DNA from: Sordariomycetes sp. S80-01Y
Taxonomy: Eukaryota; Ascomycota; Sordariomycetes
Assembly: GCA_037042185.1 (NCBI GenBank)
Contig: JAXQJY010000022.1
Coordinates: forward strand, 682,001 to 746,000
Direction: 5' to 3'
Length of the DNA: 64,000 bases
In this document: positions 9,946 to 21,443 of the stretch, in pieces
Layout of the letters: each line of letters begins with the position of its first letter
How positions within the stretch are numbered: the stretch's first letter is position 1
Translations under genes and position numbers: made by a program
Notes under the pieces: model-generated
Told to the model about the DNA's origin: nothing
Database searches by the model: none
The model's input: the letters and a program-made list of their open reading frames with translations, nothing else

Positions 9946-12888
9946 CGTGAAATATCTTTCCTTCAGTTGAGTCTTGCTGATCTCGTCGTATGAAAGCACG
10001 GACTCTGATGTCGAAGGATGGGTGTGAAATGGTGAGTGAGTGAAGTTATGTACTCAGCCATGAGGCACGCCAGTATTTGAAATACAGGCTTGGCAGCGAT
10101 CAGCCCGACGGTGGACAGACTTACACAGCCTCGCGCAGCAGCAGCGAACGTCACCAAAAAGCGTCCAAGCCACAGGGCCGGTAAGCCTCGAGACGTAAGA
10201 TCCCTTCGGGCAGGGTCGAGGCTAAATGTGAGTACCAGACGTCGTTGCAGCCTCGTAGGGCTGGAGGGAGGTTATGCGGCATCAATGACGTCGGCACTTA
10301 CACGAGCGCCAAGACTCACAAAAGCGGCCGATGTTATGTATTGGCAGCTGGCAGAGCCTGTCAATTGGCAATTCGACTCAGTGGACTCGGAAACACTTTA
10401 TTTACGTTTTTGCATCAAGCCTGGGCAACTTGCGTGGTGGATGGCTGGGGAGGCATCGGTTCCAGAGCGCTTTGTATGACTGTGATTGTCCTGCAACATA
10501 TCTAAAGAACGTATGAGCGCAAAGCACGCTTTGGAGAAAGGAGGCTAGCTGTTGAATCAACTTTCACTCTAGGCTAGGCATGAAAGCAGCTATGATCTTC
10601 TGAGGCTCGATGAAAGGTCACACCCGGCAACCTGCCGTTGAATCTGAGACCTCTAGGGCGGCCCTTGCATGCCATGCTACCTACCGAGACTCATAACGAC
10701 ACGCATCTAGCCGAAGGGCCCAGCGCATCTTTGAGGCTCCAGCTCGTGAAAGCAATAAGGCCTTACGATATGCGTGCAGCAATAGTCAAGTCGGGTGTTC
10801 GTGTCGGCAGTGTCGAGGTGCATATGAGCGCTGCAGCTCGAGCCAGCGACTGAGCCCCCTGGTTCCAGGCTACCTTCGTATCTCAAGGCCTACAGGTGGA
10901 CAGCAATATCTTTCACCTACGTGGGTCATGGCATGTTCCGGACGGAACTTTGTGGTGTGATGCCGGATGACCTTCCAGATGTCGTGATGCAGATTTGGTG
11001 TCTTTGCTATGGGGCCGGCAATGCATCCTAGTCCGCTGCCAGCGCCCTTAGCTCAAGCTGGCCTCGCAGAAAACCGCCGAGCCGCAGGCGGATCGAATCC
11101 TCCGAGGAAGAAAGGCAGAATGGCAAATGCAGGACCGACCTTGCGTCTTGAATGTGGGATGATCTCTTGGGCGACAAAAGACATGCTATTAGACTTCTAC
11201 CCACCCGTTTCGGATCCGAGTCAACCCACCACGGGCGGTAGCGTTGTGATCCCCCCACGGGGTGAAGGAGAGAGAACAAAGGTCTGCAAAACAGAGTTGC
11301 CGTTTTTGCCGACAAGGGCGATTGATTTCAACTGCCATGGTTTGTTTTTTTCGCTGCTGCCGCCCGCAGAACAAGCTCAAGGGTAAGGTTATTCCAGCAG
11401 AATAAGCTCTACCGCCAAGGTGGTGGTTGAATCCGGGGTCGATCTCGATATGGTGGGAGGTAGCCGATGGCCAGGATACGGCGACAACGCCACCTCCGGG
11501 GATGCGACTCGGGCCTTGCGCATGTTGAGTAACAGCACGTCTTTGCGTCTTTTTCTTCATTCGTATGCGTGATTACAGCTCTATTCACCTGCGGAGGGCT
11601 TGCTGTTGGCTGGGAGAAATGCACCGAGATAGGCGGCGGCCACAGTGGAGGCTGACCCGGCGTCCAACGTACTGCACTGCGTTCGCGTACAAGGTATGAA
11701 TTGTAGGCCTGAGGCTTGGCACTCGGTTCGCCGGCACTTGATGATCCACCGACGCGGACCTCACGTCACGCGGGTCACATCCAGCACCGGCCTGAGGTGG
11801 TCCAAGCCTGGCCTCTCCTGGCCCCTGCTGGCTTCTCCTCTTCTTCAACTTCACCCACTTCGGATATCTTGCGGCTGCCATTCGTCGAGATGCGCTCAAT
11901 GGCTTTCCCACCTCGACTCCCCCGGGCACGGACCACATCGGCCGACGGAGCGCTACCAGCACTAGTCTGGGCCCCCGGATCGGCACTCACTTCTGGGCCC
12001 GCTTTCTGCTATCAACCACAGTCCACCACGCTTCGAGAACCGCGTCCGCGTCGCTGACCAGAGCTCGTAGTCGATCCTCCTCGGCCACTGACCGACATCC
12101 GACTAGCTCTGTTGAGCAGGAGGCGCTCAGCTTGCCCTCCTCTCCCCCGTTGCTGCTACGAGTAGTGCTCGGGCGGTACATGGCCCACGGTCATGCCGAG
12201 TGGTTGACGTCTGCAAGAAGCCGACCACCCTTGCCCCCCCGTACGCGCGCATGCCGTCATGCCGTTTTGCGCTGCCGGTGCGAAGGTCGGAGGCTTGGAG
12301 AGCTGTGTGGTGGTGGTGTTCTGCGCAGCTTAGCTCCAGCCAGGGACGCCTGATGCGGAAATGATCTTTTGCTGCTCGCTTGCAGGGACTGTCGAGGTCG
12401 TGGTGCGAGGACGCCTTGGAACACATCTTGATTGCGTGATCAGGAGTGAGCAGATGTCGTGTCTGTCAAGCGAAGACATGGATCTGTCAATTTGGTCAGA
12501 TTTCGTCTAGAATCAAGGTTGCAGGTGGTGAGTCTTGACTTACACGGATCTCCAGAGGTGGGATTATGATGTCTAGGAACTGTGGATGCCAGTCCAGACA
12601 TGGATGCCGCACCTCCCTTCCCTTCCCCATGTTTCTCAACCGGTGATCGGCATCTCCAAGAGGGGGGAACTGGTGCTCCGTTCACGTAGCTTGACCTTGA
12701 TTACAAAAAGAAGGCTTCACCTTCGACCCCTCACCCTCTGGCCCCCCCTTCGTCTTAGACTGCTGAGCGTTCTATATCCTTACCTCTCCTACCCTACAAG
12801 TCACCGGCCAGGAGCTATTGGTAGGAAGAAGAAAGTAAACAACCCATCAGAACCACAGGCGCCTCCGCACGCCCGCAAGCTCACCATC
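9946..12888. other. Large intergenic region upstream of the JEN-type permease gene
   Basis: 2.9 kb without a supported gene. Open frames of 60-133 codons occur on both strands (for example 10090-10479, 11009-11386 and 11585-11986 minus), but they overlap each other, are rich in Arg, Pro, Ser and Ala, and lack domains or splice-supported extensions. A pyrimidine-rich stretch with TCTATATCC near 12770-12778 lies about 110 bases before the permease ATG and may be its core promoter. The length is compatible with a long regulated promoter or a non-coding transcript. Confidence 0.45.
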
Positions 12889-14604
12889 ATGGCCGACGTC
12901 GAAGCAGCCCCGGCGGCTCACGACCAACCCCACGTCACGCCCGCCGACCCCCTCGCCGTCGGCATCCTGCCCACGGCCAAGCAGTCGCTGAAGGACCTCT
13001 TCGTCTGGAAGAAGCGCGTCGTCGTCAGCAATGAGTACGGCGAGACGACCTGCGAGTGGCACGAGCCCGACAAGTTCGTCAACCCCATCAGCCTCTTCGC
13101 CATGCTGTCCGCCAAGGGCTGGCTGTTCTTCCTGTGCGGACTCGCGGCCTGGACGGCGGACGCCTTCGACTTCCATGCGCTGAGCATTCAGACCAAGAAG
13201 CTGTCCGACTACTACGAGACCAGCAAGACCAACATCTCCACCGCTATCACGCTGACGCTGTTACTGCGGTCCGTGGGTGCGGCCTTCTTTGGCCTGCTGG
13301 GAGATAAGTACGGTCGCAAGGTTCGTGTGCACCCTTTCGGTCGAGAGACTCACGCTGACAACAACTATAGTGGCCAATGGTTGCAAACATGCTCATTCTT
13401 GGAGTCCTCCAGATTGCGACCATCTACAGCGCGACCTTCTCTGAGTTCCTCGCAGTCCGAAGCTTGTTCGGTCTCTTCATGGGTGGTGTAAGTTACCATT
13501 CTTCTGTCTTATAGAATCACGACTAAGACGACAAAGGTCTACGGAAATGCCATTGCCATGGCCCTCGAGGAGTGTCCCACGCCCGCCCGCGGCCTCATGT
13601 CCGGAATCCTCCAGCAAGGCTACTCGCTCGGCTACGTCTTCGCGGCCTGCGCCAACCTGGGCGTCGGCGGAGACACCGAAAGCTGGAAGACGGTCTTCTG
13701 GATTGCTGCCGGCATCTCGATCGGAGTCGGCCTGATCAGGATTGCCTTCCCCGAGTCCAGGCAGTTTGTCGAGGCCAAGAAGATGGGCAACAAGCAGTCC
13801 ACCCCGGGTGCTTTCTGGCGCGACATGAAGAAGATGCTCAAGAACGAGTGGAAGATGTGCGTCTACTGCGTCATCCTGATGGTAAGCGATTGAAAGAAAC
13901 CTTCTTTGTGCTGAGGACTGTGCTGACCGACCCAGACTTGGTTCAACTACTACAGCCATACCTCCCAAGACTCCTACACCACATTCATGCTCGTCCAGAA
14001 AGGCCTCGACAACGCCGGAGCCTCCCGCGCCTCCATCCTCATGAAGACGGGCGCCTGCGTTGGCGGAACCATCATCGGCTACCTCTCCCAGTTCGTCGGT
14101 CGCCGCCGCGCCATCATCGTCTCGGCCATCATTTCCGGCTGTCTCATCCCCGCCTGGATCCTGCCCACGGGCGAGCCCGCCCTCAGCGCCACCGGCTTCT
14201 TCATGCAATTCTTCGTCCAGGGTGCCTGGGGCGTCATTCCCATTCACCTCAACGAGCTGTCCCCCGTGGCCTTCCGCTCGTCCTTCCCCGGCGTGACCTA
14301 CCAGCTCGGCAACATGATCTCGTCGCCCTCCGCGCAGATCGTCAACGCCGTGGCGGAGAGCACCTTCATCAAGGGACCGAACGGCGACAGGGTTGAGGCT
14401 TACGGGCCAACGATGGCTGTTGCGACGGCCATCATCGCTGTTGGAATTGCCCTCACAACCATGGTCGGGCCCGAGAAGAGGGGCCGTAGCTTCGAGGGTG
14501 CGGTTGCGGGCATGGAGACCGACTCCGCCTCCGAGAAGGTTAAGAACGTCGATGACAGGACCAGCGTTGACGTTCAGAGCGAGCGTAAGAAGTCGGAGGC
14601 TTGA
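12889..14604 (+). CDS. JEN-type monocarboxylate/H+ symporter (MFS)
   Basis: Four exons (12889-13320, 13371-13487, 13537-13881, 13936-14604) encode 520 residues with about 12 membrane segments. The lactate/pyruvate permease (Jen1) signature NxxS/THxS/TQDxxxT is present as NYYSHTSQDSYTT at residues 302-314, immediately after the third intron. The MFS loop 2-3 motif is seen as GLLGDKYGRK. Jen proteins import lactate, pyruvate, acetate or related short monocarboxylates with protons across the plasma membrane and are typically repressed by glucose. Both termini are cytosolic; the C-terminal tail is charged (SEKVKNVDDRTSVDVQSERK). The start ATG sits in CACCATCATGGCC. Substrate choice within the family (lactate versus dicarboxylates, Jen1 versus Jen2) cannot be settled by eye. 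Confidence 0.92.
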
Positions 14605-15255
14605 GGGATTGGATGGAATCGGGGATTAGCGATGTAGCAGTGTAGCCATTGATATCTACTTGGAGATGTACAGTACATGGTATCTAGAAAGAAACCAAAT
14701 CTCACACAGCGATCGTTCATCCCATTTCGCCCCTTTGTGCTCACATACGCTGTGGCAAAGGGTACGAAATCAATTGGAATAGACGGAACATGTCTCTTCG
14801 GAGAATCATGGGAAGAGATCGAATCAGGTCACGGCGTATCTGTACATCTCAAACTCGTAACAACATATTTTATATTTTGTATCATGTCTTTGCAAGATAG
14901 TCCCAGTCCTTTTAGGGCAGCTTTAGGAGGATGTCTCCACGGCATTTAGAACTGGGCACAACTGGGAATGAGGCCGTCGACAATCAGGAAATGGCAACCC
15001 ATGGGTCCCGAAGAACAACGATTCGCAGAGTGTGCACCGAGCAGCTAGAAGCTGCTGCTCCAAGATTGTTGAGTTCCCTAATTAATGGCTGTCCCAAAGC
15101 AGACGGACAGGCACCCCACAGAGACCGCCCAACCCAACCCAGGCTAGCGTCGCACCGCCGCCAACCCCCAGACTCCAACCCCAAACCGCCATCACGACCA
15201 ACCTCTCACCCTCCCGCAACCCGCCCCAATTGCTCCCCCGTCAGGCTCCCTCGCC
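14605..15255. other. Intergenic region, permease 3' flank and GTR1 promoter
   Basis: About 650 bases between two plus-strand genes. AT-rich sequence (for example 14860-14885) follows the permease gene and probably holds its 3' end. A C-rich leader with many CCAACCC/CCCAACCC-like runs precedes the GTR1 ATG. No other feature was seen. Confidence 0.5.
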
Positions 15256-16329
15256 ATGTCCAGCCTCGACCCCTCCGAACCCTCCAGCGCGGCGCCCACC
15301 GGTGGCGGCGGCGGCGGGCCGCACGAGATCAAGAAGCCCAAGAAGAAAAAGGTGCTGCTCATGGGCAAGTCCGGCTCCGGCAAGTCGTCGATGCGCAGCA
15401 TAATCTTCAGCAACTACATCGCGCGCGACACGCGGCGCCTCGGCGCCACCATCGACATCGACCTCTCGCACGTCAAGTTCCTCGGCAACCTGACGCTCAA
15501 CCTGTGGGACTGCGGCGGCCAGGAGGCCTTCATGGAGAACTACCTGTCGCAGCAGCGCGTGCACGTCTTCTCCAACGTGGGCGTCCTCATCTACGTCTTC
15601 GACGTCGAGAGCAGGGACGTCGAGCGCGACCTCGCCACCTACGTCGCGATCCTGTCGGCGCTGCTGCAGTACTCGCCCGCCGCGAGGATATACATCCTCA
15701 TCCACAAGATGGACCTCGTCGTGCCCAGCGCCAGGGAGGCCATGTACGACGACCGCGTGCGCCTCGTGCGCCAGAAGACGACCGAGTACGCCCACAGCAT
15801 GAAGCAGGCCCTCGAGGAGCCCATCGACCTCGTCCCCTTCGCCACCTCCATCTGGGACCAGTCGCTGTACAAGGCCTGGGCCAGCATCATCCACGACCTG
15901 GTGCCGAACCTGTCCGTCATCGAGCGCAACCTCGCCGACCTCGGCCAGGCCATCGAGGCCGAGGAGCTGCTGCTGTTCGAGCGCACCTCCTTCCTCGCCG
16001 TCTCGTCCTGGACCAGCCGCGAGGGCCACCGCAACCCGACCGAGGACCGCCTCGAGCGCATGAGCAACATCATGAAGCACTTCAAGCAGAGCATCTCGCG
16101 CTTCACCGGCACCCCGCGCAACGCCGAGCAGTTCATCCGCATGGAGCACAAGGCCGGCATGCGCTTCAGCCTCTTCATCCTAAAGTTCACCACCAACACG
16201 TACCTCATGGTGGTGCTGCCGCCCGGCGAGGCGAGGTTCAACGCGGCCCTGCTCAACTGCCAGATCGCCATCCAGCACTTCAAGTTCCTCGACGGTCCGG
16301 TTGGTACGCCTGCGCAGCTCGCGGCTTAG
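15256..16329 (+). CDS. gtr1: Gtr1, Rag-family small GTPase
   Basis: Single exon of 357 residues. After a short Gly-rich N-terminus come GKSGSGKS (P-loop, 37-44), a switch region GATIDIDLSHVKF, WDCGGQ (84-89) and HKMD (150-153). The C-terminal half carries the Gtr/Rag roadblock-type dimerisation domain (TSIWDQSLYKAW, FTTNTYLMVVLP). Gtr1 (RagA/B) pairs with Gtr2 in the EGO/Ragulator complex on the vacuole and signals amino-acid sufficiency to TORC1. The HKMD specificity motif and RagA-like switch 2 (CGGQEAFMENY) fit Gtr1 rather than Gtr2. The gene converges on shp1 with a 274-bp gap. Confidence 0.95.
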   Translation: MSSLDPSEPSSAAPTGGGGGGPHEIKKPKKKKVLLMGKSGSGKSSMRSIIFSNYIARDTRRLGATIDIDLSHVKFLGNLTLNLWDCGGQEAFMENYLSQQRVHVFSNVGVLIYVFDVESRDVERDLATYVAILSALLQYSPAARIYILIHKMDLVVPSAREAMYDDRVRLVRQKTTEYAHSMKQALEEPIDLVPFATSIWDQSLYKAWASIIHDLVPNLSVIERNLADLGQAIEAEELLLFERTSFLAVSSWTSREGHRNPTEDRLERMSNIMKHFKQSISRFTGTPRNAEQFIRMEHKAGMRFSLFILKFTTNTYLMVVLPPGEARFNAALLNCQIAIQHFKFLDGPVGTPAQLAA

Positions 16330-16603
16330 GAGGCCGAGGACCTGACGTGTGAGGACCGGCTGTAGGTGTTTTTTCGGTGGCGAGACTTGAGCATGTACGG
16401 CGTTTTGGGGGTCAGGATCTGTATCTGTGCTACGGACTTTGCGGCGTTGGGATATCACTGAGTCTTGCATGGCGTTGATGTGGCGTTATCATTAGCCTTT
16501 ATCTTATTTTTACTCTTGGCCTCTAAAGTAGCCATTACCAACAAACTCCATCATACACGTGCGGTCCCTTTTGACCTATGCCCCCTTTATAGTATGCTCT
16601 ATT

Positions 16604-17945
16604 CTAGACCCACTTGACCACGACCGTTCCGCCCTTCTTGAGCTCTGGAATATCGCCGAGCACCAGCGTCGTGTCCGCAAAGTTCTTGGGCGGGAACGTG
16701 GTGCTGAGCACCCACGAGCGCTGCTTTGCGCTGGCGTCGGAGGCGTTGACGAAGCTGTAGACGTCACCGATGGTGCTGGTGGTGTTGAAGCGAGCAGGCA
16801 GCCTCGTGCCGTCGGGCAGCTGAATCCGAAGCATAAGCGTAGGCTGCGAGTCGTCGACCGTGGGTGCTGGGTTCGAAGAAGCTGTCTGCGAAGGGGCAGA
16901 GCTTGTTGCGGTGGATGCGCCGGCCTCGGCAGCACCAGGCACGGGGCTGCCAAGACGGCGCCCCTCTCCGCCGAATGGCTTGTACTTCTTTGGTGGTGGT
17001 TTGTAGTTCTCCCCGTTGTGTTGCTGAAGCTTGACATCCACGGGCGCATCATGTGATACGTTCATCAAGTGCAGGGGTGCACGTCCTTGGCGGATCAGGT
17101 TGAGATCGGCCATGTTGGCCGGGTCGTCGAACCTGCGAAGCTCTCCATCGTCGATGCTGAAACCATCGGCCCAGATGTGAAGGATGCGCTCTTGCGGCTC
17201 GGCGTTGGAGGCATGTTGAGGCCCACGGGGATCGGGTATGCTGCGGCTCTCAGTGCCCTCACCACCGAGCGTCATGCCGGTGCCGCGGAAGTGAGACGGC
17301 GCAGAAGGTCCGGCTTCGGGGTCGTCCGCTTCAGGTCGAGAGGAGTTACTGCAGTGGTTAGAGATTATCGACCTCCTGTATTACCGCACTTACGCCTTTG
17401 CCTTGGCCAAGATGTCCCCAATGAGTTTCTTGGTCCCACCCTCCTTCTTTGGATCCTGGACCGCCAGTCCAGACTTCTCACCACCAGCGAACAAATCTCC
17501 CCGATTATCATCATCTTCCTCGTCCCGAAAGTCGTCTTCATCTTCATCACTGTCATCCTGCGCGGCTCCTCCGCCTAGCGACCCCAGAGTAGCGACGCCC
17601 TTGCGCTTTGGCTGAGATGAGGTCTTGCGGCCACTGGAGCGGCTGCCTGATGCGGCTTGAGGCGCTGGCCGTCCGTCGAGTGTTCGTGGTCCGGTGTAGT
17701 TGGCGTCTGCTTGGGGCTGCTGGGCGGGCGCAGATGTTTCGGCTTCTCCTTCGTCGAGGTCTTGGAAGTAGGAGTTCATGGCGGCTTCAACATTCCAGTT
17801 GTTGGCTTCGAGATAGCGCGAGGACTGGAGCAGTCAGCTTTGTGAGATAGAATGACTTGTCACCAATGCCTACATTCTCGATAGAAGCCTGAGTCATCTC
17901 CGCGAACTGGCTAACCAGCTGCTGGTGATCCTGATCGTCAGCCAT
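16604..17945 (-). CDS. shp1: Shp1/p47-type Cdc48 cofactor (UBA-SEP-UBX)
   Basis: Three exons (17945-17874, 17824-17394, 17348-16604) encode 415 residues. An N-terminal UBA-like domain (about 1-50, ending ANNWNVEAAMNSYFQ) leads into a disordered acidic stretch (DDSDEDEDDFRDEEDDD). The SEP domain (about 222-280, RILHIWADGFSIDDGELRRF) and C-terminal UBX domain (about 335-415, with PARFNTTSTIGDVY) follow. Shp1/p47 is an adaptor that links the Cdc48/p97 ATPase to ubiquitinated clients in membrane fusion, autophagy and protein phosphatase 1 regulation. Introns are 49 and 45 nt; the second is unusually short but has GTAAGT and CTAAC elements. The gene is divergent from mim1. Confidence 0.94.
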
Positions 17946-18439
17946 GGTGAGGGGCTCGATTCGTCGAAAGTCGCTGGATTAGACAGAGCCTTAATCAGAA
18001 GTCGAGGAAGATTCAGTGCTTAGTATTATTGATGATACCGATGAGCAGTCTCTCGAGTGTTTCGGTGCATGTGTTGGATAATGTTGTTGTAGGTGAATCA
18101 ACGCTCGGAAAGAAAGCTCGAGAAGCAAGTGGCCAGGCAGCTCCATCAGGCACGTCACTGCACTGAGAACTCGCTGCATAACGCTGGCAGCTCAGCTCAA
18201 CTCCGACGTTAGTGGGGCAGCCGCGCCGCTCCAGTGGCACTTGCACACCAGCACCCCACCGGAACAGTGATCCGCCGCCGCCGACCTCGCACGATCGCCC
18301 TTACATAATCCATCCAGCAATAGCCGAGCTCAACAGTGCGCATCATCAGGCCGACTAGCTCTCAACGGCAGCCCACCGAACGCCCGGACGGCAATGCTCA
18401 GCAGTTCGATATAGTCCGAGCACAAATACGCGCGACGTG
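17946..18439. other. Divergent promoter region shp1 / mim1
   Basis: 494 bases between the shp1 ATG (minus) and the mim1 ATG (plus). No coding frame or repeat was seen. A single intergenic space must serve both genes. Confidence 0.55.
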
Positions 18440-18893
18440 ATGGCGACCGACGAGTCCACAAACCCCCTCGCCGAGTCGGGCGTGACGATGCGCTCCGACA
18501 GCGAACAATACGGCGAGGACTCGGGCAGTCCAGCATCCACTGGCAGCCCCGTCATCCTGTACAAGCCGCCTACAATGTGGTCCTTGGTGCGAGGTGCTGC
18601 TATCAATCTGGTTCTGCCCTTCATCAACGGCATGATGTTGGGTTTCGGTGAACTGTTTGCACACGAGGCGGCTTTCAGGTTAGGTTGGGGCGGTACAAAG
18701 GTTAGTCTTCCATCATGCTCCATCTGCGTAGACGAGCTCTGAGGACCACCGTTACAACAGCGTTGCTGACATCCTTTACCAGGTATTCCCAATGACGAGG
18801 AGGAGAGCGCACCCGATCGGGCCTGGAATTGAGGTCAGAGAACCAAAGGAGAGCATGCGTCCAGGGCTCGACGACTTCGCTAGTCTCGAATAA
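18440..18893 (+). CDS. mim1: Mim1-like mitochondrial outer-membrane insertase subunit
   Basis: Two exons (18440-18700, 18783-18893; 82-nt intron) encode 123 residues. An acidic, Ser-rich cytosolic N-terminus (1-45) is followed by one membrane helix (about 52-72, INLVLPFINGMMLGFGELFA) containing a GxxxG motif at 64-68. A conserved RLGWGGTK then leads into the basic exon 2 (FPMTRRRAHPIGPG). In yeast, Mim1 with Mim2 forms the MIM complex, which inserts alpha-helical proteins into the mitochondrial outer membrane and aids TOM assembly. The small size, single helix and glycine motif fit. The gene is easily missed because exon 2 is only 37 codons. OXA1, the inner-membrane insertase, lies 393 bp downstream on the same strand. 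Confidence 0.85.
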
Positions 18894-19286
18894 GGGGACC
18901 ATTATGGGCAGCTATGGAACTTGATATGGGCACTTGTGAGGGAAGGCTTGCTGGGGACTCAGGCCAGGGGAGACGGCCAAGACGTACGTACGCACTCGGC
19001 GTACTTATGGAACACACTGCATGATAGAAAGGAGATAGGCGCATTTGGCATAGCAATTCGAGACTGAAACCCAGTCGAGTTCTTTCGCGTTTTTTCACAC
19101 AGTGCTTGAACAGACTACTATGTGCCCGTTATTCAGTGAGATGCTCGTCGTCCGTCCGTTTGGTACGCCAGAGCGACCCCGAATTCCAAAAAGTGGGCCG
19201 CGAATGTCCATCGCGTCGAGCCTCAGAAAAAATCCCGTCCTCTCGCGCAACATCGCTCCTCAGTTCCAGCCGCCACATCGCCCATC
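18894..19286. other. Intergenic region mim1 to oxa1
   Basis: 393 bases holding the mim1 3' end and oxa1 promoter. The frame later used by oxa1 exon 2 stays open back to about 19106 but contains no ATG, so the translation start is placed in the small first exon at 19287. Confidence 0.5.
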
Positions 19287-20901
19287 ATGCTGCCGAGAAT
19301 ACAGTCGCTGCCCTCGGCGGGCGTCCCGAAGCATCTATTGCGAACGAACGTGCGTCCAGCATCCCGAGGCGCCCCCCGAAGCACAGCGCTGACAAGCTCC
19401 AGGTTCCTAGGATAAGCGGCCGGCAACTCAGCACGGCGAGGCGGACGGTCGGTGGATCGAATGGGCTTCTACTTCACAGAAATGGCTCGCTGCGGTCGCA
19501 AAGGGCTGCTTCGGCTGTGCTCATGGGCTCGGTAGCCTCGCAGCGCAACCTGTCCTGGCCGTCAATGCCTTCAATGCCATCGATTCCCTTCTGGGGCAGC
19601 AACTCCTCCAAGACCGCCCAAGAAGCCAATTCGAGCCCCGAGAAGATTGCAGCCGAGTCATCAACCGCCGCGGCCGACCAAGCAAACCCTCAGGCAGTGC
19701 CCGTCGACAACGCAACTCCCCTGCCCGCCGAAACCGCAAACCCCAACCCCGGGCTCGACGCCATCAGCGAGCTGGTCAACAACCAACAGTCCGCCGCCGA
19801 AATCCTCTCCCGCGAAGAAGGAATCGGCTACCTGTCCTCACTCGGTCTAGATTTCGGCTGGGGCCCCTCTTCGCTCATGCAATGGACGTTGGAACACGTC
19901 CACGTCTGGACGGGTCTCGGCTGGGCAGGCTCCATCGTCGCCACGGCCATTCTCTTCCGCATCGTCATGTTCTACCCGACCGTCCAGGGTACCAAGCTGG
20001 CCGCCAACATGAAGAAGATGCAGGATGACCCCCGGCACAAGGAGCTCAATGAGAAGCTCAAGGCTGGTATCCGCAACGGCGATCGGGAGGCTCAGCAGAC
20101 TGCCCAGGCGCTGGCGGGCCTCTTGAGGAAGGAGTACGATGCTCCCGCTACGGGCATAATCTGGAATCTGCTTCCCATTCCCTTCTCCTTTGGTATGTTT
20201 AGGGTGGTCTCGGGCATGACGCATATCCCCGTGCCCAGCTTGGAGTGGTCAGGCATGTGGTGGTTCACGGACCTGACGCGAAGCGACCCGTTCTTCATCC
20301 TGCCGGCAATTGCCACTGCTCTCATGGTGTTCAGCATTAAGGTAAGTGAACGTCCAGCGGTCATCCAACAATGTCACTAACAACCCTTCAGCGCAACGCC
20401 GCGAACTCTCCAAAGTCCCAGTCGGACATGGCCAACAAGATGGTCTACGTCCTGGGCCCCGTCATGCTCATCGGTACGAGCTTCCTCTCCGCCGCGGTCA
20501 ACCTCATGGGTCTCGCCTTCGGTGCCGCTACGCTCGCCACCACGCTGCTTCTCAACACCGCATCCGTGCGCCGCTTCATGGGAATCCCACCTCTGCAGAA
20601 GCCCCAGGCCCCCAAGCTTTCCTACTCCGCTCCCCGCGGCGTCATCACAGCTGAGGCTGCCGGCGAGGCTGGTAAGCTACCTCCCAAGCCTCCGGCGTCG
20701 TGGAAGCAGAGCATCCAGGACAGCGTAAACTACGCCAAGGAGGCGCTGGACAAGCAGACGCAGAAGCTGCCGGGACAGGGCAACATGGAAGACAGAGCTG
20801 AGAGGAGGAGGAGAGAGGAGCTCAAGAGGAAGGAGGACGAGAGGCGGAATCAGGAGCGCGCGGCCTTTGACGCCAAGTACAAGCGGAAGGGGAAGAAATA
20901 A
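19287..20901 (+). CDS. oxa1: Oxa1 mitochondrial inner-membrane insertase
   Basis: Three exons (19287-19349, 19403-20341, 20392-20901) encode 503 residues. Exon 1 is only 21 codons and gives a basic mitochondrial presequence (MLPRIQSLPSAGVPKHLLRT). The 53-nt first intron has a GTGCGT donor and GCTGAC branch site, and the join restores frame to SGRQLSTARR. The YidC/Oxa1 core follows: WTGLGWAGSIVATAILFR, the matrix loop KKMQDDPRHKELNEKLK, MWWFTDLTRSDPFFILP and a C-terminal hairpin of hydrophobic segments. A basic coiled tail (RAERRRREELKRKEDERR) fits the mitoribosome-binding C-terminus of Oxa1. The protein inserts mitochondrially encoded and some imported proteins into the inner membrane. If the micro-exon is wrong, the next in-frame ATG in exon 2 is at 19524, which would lose the presequence. 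Confidence 0.9.
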
Positions 20902-21443
20902 GCCACTCGGCACCAGTTACTGGGTGCATGAGAGGTCTGTTTCCCCTTGTGCTGGGATAGACCAGTTTGGTCTTCTGTAGATATCGGATGCGGAAGAAGG
21001 ACGTGTATACTAGACCTGGCGACCCCGGCGAAACTGTCGAGGTGTTGCAACATGACACATGTACAATTTACCATTTTGCTGCGATAGGGTCCATGAACGC
21101 ACTGCGCTGGAAACCACGCGGTGAAGTTGGCAGCCCATGTTTTGGCAGCCCATGTTTACGCGAACATATGCATGCCTGGATGGTAGGTTATGCCGGGTGG
21201 CCGGCAAGCCAAAAGACGTGCATCAATCACACCCACGAGAAGACATAGCTGACCATGTGTAGGTTGAGAAATGTACGCATTGTCTAGTAGAGTATGGGGG
21301 GAATCTCTATGAGGAGGCTTTGCAAGCCAAAATTGTATGTACCGAGCTGTCTCAAGCTCAGGGTTTTGTTTATCATCGCGTTCGTCGTTTCTCATATCAC
21401 ATTGGAATCTCCCCTCCTGAACACACCTCCGTGCCAGGAAGGC
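20902..21443. other. Convergent 3' region oxa1 / urc4
   Basis: 540 bases between convergent genes, expected to hold both 3' untranslated regions. It contains one perfect 15-bp tandem duplication (listed separately). No supported reading frame. Confidence 0.5.
21127..21156. repeat. Perfect 15-bp tandem duplication
   Basis: TTGGCAGCCCATGTT occurs twice back to back at 21127-21141 and 21142-21156 in the convergent 3' region between oxa1 and urc4. It looks like a recent slippage or repair duplication; no function is implied. Confidence 0.85.

Noticed and set aside
11050-11110. Possible tRNA: TAGCTCAAGCTGG (A-box-like) followed by GATCGAATCC (B-box-like)
   Set aside because: The flanking bases do not form a D stem, T stem or acceptor stem of the right lengths, so it is a chance promoter-box match.
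14931-16352. 473-codon plus-strand frame over the GTR1 gene
   Set aside because: It is a +1/+2 shadow of the GC-rich, highly biased gtr1 coding sequence; the translation is dominated by Arg, His, Pro and Ala and has no domain.
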